Source: Apostichopus japonicus
Taxonomy: Eukaryota > Echinodermata > Holothuroidea > Aspidochirotida > Stichopodidae
Assembly: GCF_037975245.1 (NCBI RefSeq)
Contig: NC_092582.1
Span: forward strand, 1,586,001-1,650,000
Direction of reading: 5' to 3'
DNA: 64,000 nt
Shown here: piece after piece, positions 1 through 9,305 of the stretch
Position numbering within the stretch: the stretch's first letter is position 1
How the letters are laid out: each line of letters opens with the position of its first letter
Position numbers and translations under genes: made by a program
The notes under the pieces: model-generated
Told to the model about the DNA's origin: nothing
Seen by the model: the letters and a program-made list of their open reading frames with translations, nothing else
Databases searched by the model: none

Positions 1-1067
1 AAAACAGGTGCAAAGATGTACCTAATTTTTTTTTCCCCCCTAACATGGTTATTTGTCATTTTTTTAGGACTGTTTTTTTTCTCTTTTTTTTGTATAATTG
101 AGTTTATAATGTATAAATGTATGTGAACAATCTATAAAGAATAAAAATCTATGCAACTTTAAACTGTCTCATTGTGTAGTCCATCAGTTTTGTTGTCTCT
201 GTTCTTATATTTTATTTTTTAACAAGGAGTAAGTTCCAACAGATTTTGCTGCCTTGTAAGAATATTAGACCGTTTTGAATTAATCGGTAGCTGTACTGTT
301 TGACTTGTGAATCGATTGGTTTTGAAAACTGGTCAAAGTAAAAATAGTGAGGAGAGAGTCAACCAGCTAGAGAGAATGTTCTCATTTCAATATTTAGGGG
401 AACTCCTTTTTTTAAGGTTGCAGACTTGAAGAATTCTACTGCTGCTGCTGTGAGAGCATTTTTTCAGAAGAAAAAATGTTTAATTACCAAAATACGATCC
501 TGCAATATATTTTGGAAGAGATTGGCTTTTGAAGAATGTTGGCAAATTAGTTTGAGAAGTTGGTAATACTTTTCATGAATCCAAGCTGTGACAGTTTTCG
601 TGTGCACGAAGGAACAGATTCCCGTTCCCAGCATGCAGTTTGGGTAAAATGGTTTAGGATGTTTCAGCTTCAGCCAGGGAAGAATTAGACCACTGCTACA
701 TGTCAGTATTCCTCTTAAATAACAAATACAAAAAACATCCAACCTAATTTATAGTCTAACTTTGCATAGGAAAGCACCATTTGACATCTAAACATTTCTA
801 TTTTCTGGAGAGGACCTCCACACCCCATACATGGTATTTGGCTACAAAGTTCCCAACCTCTCCTTGTTTCACCTCTGGCCCCTTTCATAAAGGTCCATTC
901 CCCTACCTAAAACTGTTGGGGGAAATTGAGGATAGACCTCCTCACCCCACCCCCCCCCCCCACTCCGCCTTTGAAATCCTGTGCATATTACTTTGTGAGT
1001 GGGAATCAAATGATCTTGAAGATATCAAATAAAACAAAACTGTTTTAGGATACTAGGGTTGTGAGGT
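1..1067. other. Non-coding AT-rich stretch, no gene recognised
   Basis: No open frame here resembles a known protein. An AATAAA polyadenylation-type hexamer at 140-145 lies in AT-rich sequence that could be the 3' untranslated end of a plus-strand gene outside the window, but there is no coding sequence to support that. A long C tract lies at about 949-961. Confidence 0.4.
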
Positions 1068-1111
1068 ATTACAGCTCCCACCCCAAATCAAATCGGGCTC
1101 CTACGCCCATG
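1068..1111 (+). repeat. Terminal fragment of a hAT-like element (same family as 60800-61238)
   Basis: The sequence running from an ATTACAGC motif to a terminal CCTACGCCCATG closely matches the right end of the element at 60800-61238, which also runs from ATTACAGC to GGGCTCCTACGCC. No matching left end was found upstream, so this is a truncated copy or its partner end has decayed. Confidence 0.5.
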
Positions 1112-3041
1112 TGTACCACCCCATCCCTTCATCTCTGTGAGATATTTTCAACTGTGGTGTGGCGGAGAACTTTTAAAACAGACACGAAAGAGCTAGTACA
1201 AACGATAATATTCAAATAGGGGTCAAAGATCACTTATGTATTTAAAGATGTTTTAAATGAGTTTTAACGGAATGGTCGTTATTAAACTGACCTTTTAGTG
1301 GGTAACTTCCATGCATATTGGTATCATATTAAGGGGGGGGGGGCGGGGGCGAGGGGTGGTTTAACGGTTATGCCCTGTACTGAAACTAAAGAGAGCAAAA
1401 ACGTGTGAAAGGATATCAGAGTTTATCAGAGGATATCAGCGTGTTTACCTTCCAAAAAACAAGGATGCATTATCGAGGGACCATTTATCCTGTTTATGCA
1501 GACTACCGATGAGAGTTTTGTAGACACAATCTGATATATATGATCCTGAATGTAATCAGTTACGAGGAACGGTCAAGTTTGACTTTTTATGTAGAATCCG
1601 GACTCTCCTCTTCCCCTCACTTTCCCCTCCCCCTCCTTGTCCAGCAGTGTAGCCTGTGTAGGAGGTTGCGCCCCTGACATCAGTAATGGAAAGAACATAA
1701 AAAAGTAATTACAGTAATAAAAGTATCAAGAATTGACCAAATGGTGCACTGAAGCAGCAAAGCTAGAATATTTTCTTAATAAAACCTAGTAACAATAATT
1801 AATCTTTAATTGTTTTGATGTCACTACGAATGTTTAAAACAATGAGAATGTGTGATTTCACAACAAGCAATAATCAGGGACATATTTAAGGAAGTGGGGG
1901 AGGGGGGGGGGGGGTAAGTGGTCCCTTTTTAAATTGTGTTGGCATTAAAAATAAATTATAATAATAATAATAAACATGTATATCGCGCTTTACATAACGA
2001 ATATCTCAAAGCGCTTTACAAAGAATGTAGAGAAAAAACACTACTAATTAAAGTACTTAGCAAGGAGGACGGTTTTGAGATGAGACTTGAAAGTTTGAAA
2101 ATTATCAAGAGCACGAAGAGACTGTGGTAGGGTATTCCACAGAAGTGGCGCGCAAATATGGAACGCCCTATCGCTGTAGAATTTGGTATTTCCATATGTT
2201 GATGGAGACTATATGTATTTGAGCGTAGGGTGCGCCCACTACTGTGTATGGTCAGTAATTCTGCCAGATAAGCCTGTGCCATGTCAAGACTTTGAATATA
2301 AGACTTAGAATTTTATATTCAATCCCCTGCTGAATTGGAAGCCAGTGTAATTCTTGAAAGACAGGGGTAATGTGATCTCTTCTTTTGGTTTTAGTTACAA
2401 GGCGAGCAGCGGAGTTTTGCAGAAGTTGATTCCCCCACCCCCCCCCCCCCATATGATGCAAAGGAAGGTCGAAAAAGCAAACAGTTGCAATCATCCAATC
2501 GAGAGGTGACGAGGCATGCATTACTTTTAAATGGTAGAATTTTTATCGAGGATATTTGAATTTTGGCAATTTTGGATATAGCATATGAGGCAGACCTACA
2601 TATATTTGCCACATGAGTCGACATGCTACCAGAATCATCGAATGTTACACCAAGATTGCGAACAGTACAGGAAGGAGCAATACTGCAACCACAAATCTGT
2701 ATGTCACAGGGAGAAGCAGAATCTCTCTCAGTAAATTTGGATGAGAAGTGTAAAATTTCAGTTTTGTCATAATTTAGGGGTAGCATATTAGCACGCATCC
2801 AATGCCGGATATCACTACTGTAGGACTCAATTTATCGACGGGGAACGTATAGGCCTACCTCCCTTACAAGTGGCATACAGTTGGGTGTCGTCGGCATACA
2901 ACATATAATTGAACCCGTAACGGGGCATAATGTCTTCAAAGGTGGGGGTGGGGGGGGGGGATGTAGACTAAATAAGACCGATCACAGAACTAAACCTTGT
3001 GTGATGCCGCAGTCAAGTGCCAAAGCCTCCGACATGACTGA

Positions 3042-3161
3042 TCCAATACTCACATGCTCCACTCTACCGTTAAGATATGAACTGAGCCATTCAAACACTG
3101 TTCCAATACTCACACGCTGCATTCTACCCTTAAGATATGAACTGCACCATTCAAACACCCG
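3042..3161 (-). repeat. 60-bp tandem duplication inside the RT remnant
   Basis: Two adjacent copies of about 60 bp (3042-3101 and 3102-3161) differ at only a few positions. On the minus strand each encodes a version of the VFEW-SSYL-GR segment of the reverse transcriptase, so this conserved block occurs twice in a row in frame. This is a local duplication in a dead element. Confidence 0.7.
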
Positions 3162-3687
3162 GCGATTATATGCCAAACCGATGATTCAACCTGTTTAAAA
3201 GTATAATAATAAGGCGGCACTTAAATCTAATAAAATTAGGATGACATCATTATGCCGATTCCAGGGCACTTCCGCACGTCATTGTGCACTCTAAGAAGTG
3301 CGGTTACCGTACTACGACCCTCCAGGTCAGCTGATTGACATTAAGCATAAAGGTCAGTTTGCCTTAGATCCGTATTCAGTTGTTTGAACACAGATTTCTC
3401 AATAAGGTTAGAAAGGAATGATAAATTGGATATCGGGAGGTAGTTTTTGAGGTTAATATCAAGATCACACTTTTTTAAAACAGCGGACGTATTATAGCTT
3501 GTTTGCAGGTTTGGGGACATTTGCCCGACCTCGTAAATAAGTTAATTATTTCAGTTACAATCGGGACAACTATATCAATACAATAATTCAACAGAGTGAC
3601 TGACTGGGAGAGGATTGAGAACACAAGATTTTGGTGGACACGCCTTGATCAGATTAAAAACAAACTCATGTGTGACAGGCTCAAACG

Positions 3688-4561
3688 CAGTGGCGGACTG
3701 GCCACAGGGGCATTTGGGCAATGCCTGGTGGGCCGATGCGGCGCGGTGGGCCGGTGGGCTGGGGAGCCTGGTAAAAATTATAGCCCATTTAGTAGTTAAC
3801 AGAATACAGACGGGCTGTGTAAAAATATATTTTTAACTGTTAGTTCGTAACAAAAGAACGTGTTATTGGCAACCGTCCTGCATTCTGACATTATTATCCA
3901 GAAAACGAAGTAAGAAAAGGTAAAATCTTATTAGACTATTTGGACATCATTCAGTAGCTTGAACAAAAATGACCCACATACAGTAGGGTGTTTTGTACAA
4001 TGACACAAGAACATGAGGCGTTCATGTTGATGTCTGTCGAAGAAAGGATCTTGGCCAAACTTGACACTAACATATCATCGATGATGTGGCTGCCAGAAGA
4101 AGCAAACTGCGTAGGCTCCTACTCACGAAGACATGACATTTGCTTGTGTTATTGAACATATATGTTTAGTTCATTTTATTTAGTTTTTTCCCCCTTCTTT
4201 TCAAGCGAGTTGTCACAAAATGCTCGAAAAACTAATTAAATCCAGTCTAAACCATATATGTTGTCTATTTTTTTATCTTTTTTTTACGTTTATAACTTTT
4301 CTCAGTTTAATCAAGTGTTGCTTCTGGAAATTATTTTTGGGTCTTTTTTATCGGAATATTGCAACCTACAAAATTGACAAATATAGCACCATTTTGCATC
4401 TAGGCATTCCTTAACTTCAAAAAATCTCAATGAGAGGGGGCCACCCCTCTCCTTAGACCCCTACCCCAGGACGGCGATCACTATGCATGTAACATATAAA
4501 TGAATAATGGGCCGGTCTAGGTGAAAAATGCCGGGCCGGTTTTAAGACCCAGTCCGCCCGG
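3688..4561. mobile_element. Non-autonomous hAT-like element nested in the RT, 8-bp TSD
   Basis: The left end is CAGTGGCGGACTGG and the right end, reverse-complemented, is CCGGGCGGACTGGG, so GGCGGACTGG is shared as a terminal inverted repeat. The host octamer CTCAAACG flanks both sides (3680-3687 and 4562-4569). Deleting the element and one octamer restores the minus-strand reading SFEPVTHEF and then CPPKSC of the reverse transcriptase, which independently proves the insertion. No transposase frame is visible in the 874 bp. The 8-bp duplication and CAGTG-type end point to the hAT superfamily. A block near 4425-4480 is shared in inverse orientation with the element at 7339-7943. Confidence 0.85.
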
Positions 4562-5308
4562 CTCAAACGAGACGAACTTTAAGGAAGTTGACTGCTGATG
4601 GTCAATAGGCATTACAAGTGGAGCCCTTCTCTGATTTGAGTATTTTGGTCTGATAAATTGAGCAAAAATATTGGGCAATGTCACAGTTGCAACATCAGGC
4701 AAACTAGAGGTAATATAGTTCTTTGCACCTATTAAAATGTCAATGAGACTAAACAGTTTTATATTTGGTCTACGTTCGCTATTCGTTCACGTTGATAATC
4801 TGCATGGGGGTCATTCAACAGTTTGCCGTATGAATCCTGAGCAGCTTTGAAAATTTCACGATGGACTTCTAGTCCAGTTGAACGACATTTCATCTCCAAT
4901 ATACGCAAGTCACGGCGCGCTTCGAGAAACTGCTCATAACGGACCCGGAGCCCTCGGTTTATCGTTTCGTGATAGGTGGGGCCAGATCATTAATGATAGA
5001 TTTCACTGTTGTATTGATTGAGCAAGTCAGAAAAACAGGGGTCACTAAGAGACAAGGGGGGTATGAGGCTATGAGCGCAGAGAGTGAGAACTAGTTACTC
5101 TCTCTTGTAGTACATCGTTGTTAATGTCATTCTATCAGTTCCGAGAGGTACGATAGATCATCGAAACTAGGGGACGAGAAAGGTCAGTGGTGAAGCCTGA
5201 CGTGATCAGATGGTAGCAGCCAGTCGTGATCCATGCTTGTAAAATAAATTGGTCAGTTTATCTTGTAATAAGAAAATCCAACGTGTTACCCTTGTTATGC
5301 GTCTGAAC

Positions 5309-5667
5309 CAGTGGCGGAGCGTTCATACAGTCAGGAGGCCGATGCACCCCTGACGGACTCAAATGGACTGCTGGCGCCCTTTTCAGCTCTTTACCACTTT
5401 TTACTTATTCTAGCTTGTTGACTTTTTTATTGCGCTCTCATCTACTTATTGACATTTGTCACATTTTGCTGGTGAAATTTGGCGATGACACCTATTTATT
5501 CTTTGCTTATCTGCAAATTAGCCAGCCCCGGAAAGGGTCATTTCCGGCGATCTAGGGAGTATCTTTACTCAAAAATTTTCTGTACGCTACGCGCCAACCA
5601 GTGGTGGCGCTCCGCTTAGATAGTGTCGAAAGCGCCCTACAGACCATTACCCCTAGCTCCGACACTG
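5309..5667. mobile_element. Short hAT-like MITE nested in the endonuclease domain
   Basis: The left end CAGTGGCGGAGCG and the reverse complement of the right end, CAGTGTCGGAGCT, match at 11 of 13 bases. The flanking octamers GTCTGAAC (5301-5308) and GTATGAAC (5668-5675) match at 7 of 8 and look like an aged hAT target duplication. Removing the 359 bp rejoins the minus-strand endonuclease reading QHVKVHT to HNKGNTLDFLITR, as expected for this family. No coding capacity is seen. Confidence 0.8.
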
Positions 5668-5850
5668 GTATGAACTTTGACATGTTGATGAAGGCCCAGT
5701 GAATGGAGTAGATCAAGGACCAGGCAATGGACATTATCGGAGGCTTCAACATGTATGTTGAATTCTCCAAGTATTATCAGACGTCCCCGAGGATGAATCA
5801 CCGATTCCAGATGGGAGTCTGTACACAACAGCAAGACGTATTACATCAGA

Positions 5851-7338
5851 TATCACATGCGCATTAGCGTCTAACAACTAAAACGTATTGAACTAATAAT
5901 TAGGCACAAATTTTATTTTGATCATAAAAAAATCATAGTGGGCCGAATTTTTGCCTGCTCCACGAGCATGACTTTTTTTTGCATTTTCATCGACGTTTTC
6001 TCATGATTTTCTATATCGGTATCTACCAATAGCACATATTCCTTCTGCACCCCCTCCCTTAATCCCCCATCCCCACCCCCGTTAAGATCTTACAAGCCGT
6101 TGCCACTTCTCATTCCACTAAGGCAACAAAGTAATTCAACTAACCTTCGCCCTATTTCTCTTGACATTAACTCTCAAACGCAAAACCAATTCACAGCAAT
6201 GAAATAAAACAGCTTCCTAGCCATCGAATGAAACTGGTATCGAAAAAATAAATCAAAAATGTCATTTACATAAACTGAGACGTCAAAACAAGTTGTCGTT
6301 TATCATTATTCCCTAGGTTATTAAAAGAATAAAAAAAGCATTGAAATTTATCGCCGACGTGTGGTCCGGGTATAAAATAAAAAAGAAGACATTTTGGTAT
6401 GTTTCATATCTAGCCGGTGTCTTTCGTGATGTTTAAACATGAAATTAACATTAGAACATCCGATTCTTTGGAGATCACAGAAAGTATTATCAACGTATCA
6501 ATGCCTATAGATATAAATGTGAACTATGTACTTCCACAGAACAGACCGAACTAATAAATGGCGTGATCATGCCAGCGGCTATCTGTAGCAACGAAGCACA
6601 ACTTCGTAATTTTTTTTTTTTGCTTTCACTAAGATAAAAGTGAATTGTTTACACGATTCGATAATACCACAGTGACCTCTGTAATACATAACCACGACAG
6701 TGCCAAGAAACATTTTTAAACTTTCCCTTCTTTAATTTACACGAGTGAGTTAAAGCTGATTTCCCATACGGGCGACACAAACCTAACCAACATTATTCGT
6801 GTATGTGATAAAGATAATTGCAATGTATAAATTCCCCTAAACAGCTATCAGAACCAAATATCTTATTCGAGGGATATCGCAGATTTAAGTCTAAATGTGA
6901 CAACATGAAACCACATTTGCCTAATTGTATTGAGATATATATTAGGGGGGGTTAGGGTGGAGTGAGTGGGTGGGGGATGGGGTGTTTATTGCAACTTTAT
7001 TTTCGGGGTTAGAGATTTATTCGGTGAACGGTGGTCCTAATTGAAGATCTCAACATATTTGGTTTCAGTGTCAATTAGGACTGTTAACATTTCACCTCGA
7101 AAATATAGTATGGAAACAGAGAGAAAGTAGAATTGATACGTTTCAGATCCTAGGAATATGATTTATGATATATTTACAAAAAAGCCATGACTCCAAGTCA
7201 CGACTTTGAACCTAGGATATCTTCCAAAAGGGCAACATTTTTTTCTTCGCTCTTTAGGAAAATTTGTCTTTCATAAAGATCTCTGTCATATCGGCTAAAC
7301 ATCATGTTTGGCTTTATGGATCGTTTAACACATGTAAC
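5851..7338. other. Non-coding stretch, nothing recognised
   Basis: AT-rich sequence with short homopolymers (a T tract near 6609 and a G-rich patch near 6943-6980). I see no protein similarity, RNA gene or tandem array. Confidence 0.4.
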
Positions 7339-7943
7339 CTACGGCGTCGCCAGACATTTCCACCTGGGGAGGGGGTAGGGGTTGGGAGAGGTACAGCACT
7401 TAATTAGGGGGAACAATGTTTATTTGTGAATGCCGTCCTGGGGGAGGGGTCTAAGTGGAGGGGGTGTCCCCCTCCCCTTTGAGAAATGTTTGATTAATTG
7501 AGGGTCCTTGAAGTAACTTTATGTTCAAGAATTTCCGGGCTTAGTCTTTCTAATATTTATGTTTTTAATTTAGGCGGATAACAAAGTTATACAGAAAATG
7601 GATATTAACCCTTTGTTTGGTAATGTTTTTTAATAAAAGTGTTGAAAATTGAAATTGAAATTCATGAAATTCAAGGTTGTAGAGAAGTCGAGCACTAGTG
7701 ATTCACGCCTGGCCTCTTGTGTCTTTGTTAGTGAGAAAACAACTGGTTATTGTGATGGTCGGTGGAAGGAAGTTTTACTGAAGAACATAAAACGTTTCGT
7801 CCTTTGTCAAAAGAAGTTTTTGTTTGAGTAATTTTTTTAACACTACAAATCTGAACTGGGGGACCTGGGGGCACGATTTTTGTTGGGAGAGCACGTGTCC
7901 CCCAGCCCCACAGCCACCACCCCCCCCCTTGGCGACACCTCTG
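7339..7943. mobile_element. Non-autonomous hAT-like element with perfect 8-bp TSD
   Basis: A perfect octamer CATGTAAC flanks both ends (7331-7338 and 7944-7951). The ends are CTACGGCGTCGCCAG on the left and, reverse-complemented, CAGAGGTGTCGCCAAG on the right, sharing GTCGCCA. The internal GC-rich block at about 7433-7490 matches, in opposite orientation, a block near 4425-4480 in the element at 3688-4561, so the two families share an internal module. No transposase is visible. Confidence 0.8.
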
Positions 7944-9037
7944 CATGTAACACTGGAGTAATCAGGATGTTTAATTCATTTTTGTTGTTGTGGTAAGTGA
8001 CAGGAGTGGCGGATTGATCTTACCGTCTTACTGGCTTGGAAGAGGCTCACCCCTCCTCCATGGTCTGTGGCGCCGCAGGGTGTCATCAGAGTCGTCAAAT
8101 CAGCAGTGTGTTTCAAACGCCCCAGCGATGTCGGATGGATCACGGAGCCGTTACATAGTACTAAGTCCGCCATTACACCAACATGACTTTCGAACTTTCG
8201 AAAATTCGAACATGAACTTTCGAATGTTACGTGTATATAAATCACTTAAAATGTGTATTTGTAATGAATTAAGTCACACAGTTGTCAAATCGACCTTTCA
8301 GTTTCGGAAGAATTTAAAAACGTTGAAGGACCGCAAAACCCCCAGACCATGTTTCTGCATATGAGGTCTACATGCTATATAGTCTGGCTACTTGCCCATA
8401 GGACTGGTGTGGGAGGTGGGGGAGGGGAGGGGGAGGTGATGAGGAGGGTGCACTTGAGCGTTGAATTTTCTGTTTATTGTTCAGCCTATCAATGAGTCCA
8501 TATACTGCATGAACTCGATAACAATTGAACAAAGGAAGAATAAAGTTTCCTATCAATATGTGATTTCTTATCGATATGTGATTCCGTTGATAAATATTAG
8601 TTTTATGTTCCGCTTTGTTCTATCCTGCGTCTGTTGCTTATCCTCAGTTTATTGTCGACAGTAAATAAGTAATTGATCTAAAACGCGACACTTTACGATG
8701 CATTGTTCCTTTATAAAGCAGTTCAAAGTTAGAGTGCTGTAACCGTGATCTCGTCGGGGTATCTATATTTACACAATGATATAATAACCAAAAAAACCTA
8801 TACACAACAGTTTGATCTCTTAAAACAAACAAGCAAATGTCCTATTGTTTGCAAATCCAAACAGCTCTTGGTTTATTATCGAAAAGATATATAGAGAAGT
8901 CACAAAAAGACCATGTTATCATATTCTTCCTCTCTCATTTGTTTTCTTTTGATTCTCCTTAAGGACACTTTTTGGGGTCATGTTGTGTTTCGCTGGGTAG
9001 GAAAAGCCAAAGTCGTACATATCATATCGCACCACAA
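7944..9037. other. Non-coding upstream region of MYP, no gene recognised
   Basis: Several short open frames occur but none resembles a known protein. A G-rich stretch lies near 8405-8450. The segment leads into the palindromic element and presumed promoter of the yolk protein gene. Confidence 0.35.
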
Positions 9038-9112
9038 TTTTCAACCAATCAGGATAAAGTTCGATATACGTCACTATAGATGTATATAACGAACTACACG
9101 ATTGGTTGAAAA
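9038..9112. promoter_or_regulatory. 75-bp imperfect palindrome with paired CCAAT boxes upstream of MYP
   Basis: A perfect 13-bp inverted repeat (TTTTCAACCAATC at 9038-9050, its complement at 9100-9112) frames an inner near-palindrome (GTTCGATATAC at 9059-9069 against GTATATAACGAAC at 9082-9094). Each outer arm contains a CCAAT box, the centre has a CRE-like TACGTCA (9067-9073), and TATATAA lies at 9083-9089, about 160 bp before the start codon. It may be a promoter-proximal regulatory palindrome or a very small foldback element that landed there; the sequence alone does not decide. Confidence 0.5.
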
Positions 9113-9157
9113 GTTAAATGTTGAATATTCATCCTTAAGTACTGCCCTTAGTTTCTC

Positions 9158-9247
9158 TATTTTAAGTACCAGATCCGAAATGGTAAATTTAGAAGAGACC
9201 TGAGGACAGGACTCCAAACGTTAAAGAAATTCCAGAAGACTGCCAAG
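9158..9247 (+). promoter_or_regulatory. Possible TATA-like box and 5' untranslated leader of MYP
   Basis: TATTTTAAG at 9158-9166 sits about 90 bp before the ATG. If transcription starts some 30 bp downstream, the leader would be about 60 nt and would skip the upstream ATG at 9180-9182, which has its own short frame ending in TGA. The alternative TATATAA at 9083 would give a longer leader with upstream ATGs. The transcription start is not determined. Confidence 0.3.
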
Positions 9248-9305
9248 ATGAAGTACCTGCTTTTGTTTTGTTTGGCCGTTGGTGCCTTTGCCTCGATCAA
9301 CATCG
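9248..9305 (+). CDS. MYP: MYP exon 1: start codon and signal peptide
   Basis: Encodes MKYLLLFCLAVGAFASINI, a short basic start, a hydrophobic core and a small-residue cleavage region: a classic secretory signal. The ATG context is CCAAG-ATG. The donor is GTAAGC and the exon ends in phase 1. Confidence 0.88.

Larger units (their letters stand above)
1958..5850 (-). mobile_element. CR1/L2-type non-LTR retrotransposon, 5'-truncated and degenerate
   Basis: Read on the minus strand, the order is endonuclease then reverse transcriptase. Endonuclease pieces: GEFNIHVEA near 5760 (the usual GDFN is GEFN) and HNKGNTLDFLITR just below 5309. RT pieces: CPPKSCVLNPLP (about 3630-3600), NYLPISNLSFLSNLIEK (about 3455-3400), an SYLKGR-type motif (3176-2982), an intact YADD box at 2898-2887, NLGVTF and VTSRLDDCN (2798-2391), then SAARLVT and ITPVFQELHWLP (2521-2252). 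The minus-strand 3' end is marked by a CAAAGCGCTTTACA-type tail and an ATA microsatellite near 1958-2025. Stops, frameshifts, poly-G tracts and two nested DNA transposons make it non-functional. Coordinates of the 5' end are approximate. Confidence 0.85.

Noticed and set aside
464-742. 92-codon minus-strand frame
   Set aside because: No recognisable domain, no neighbours, AT-rich and of chance length.
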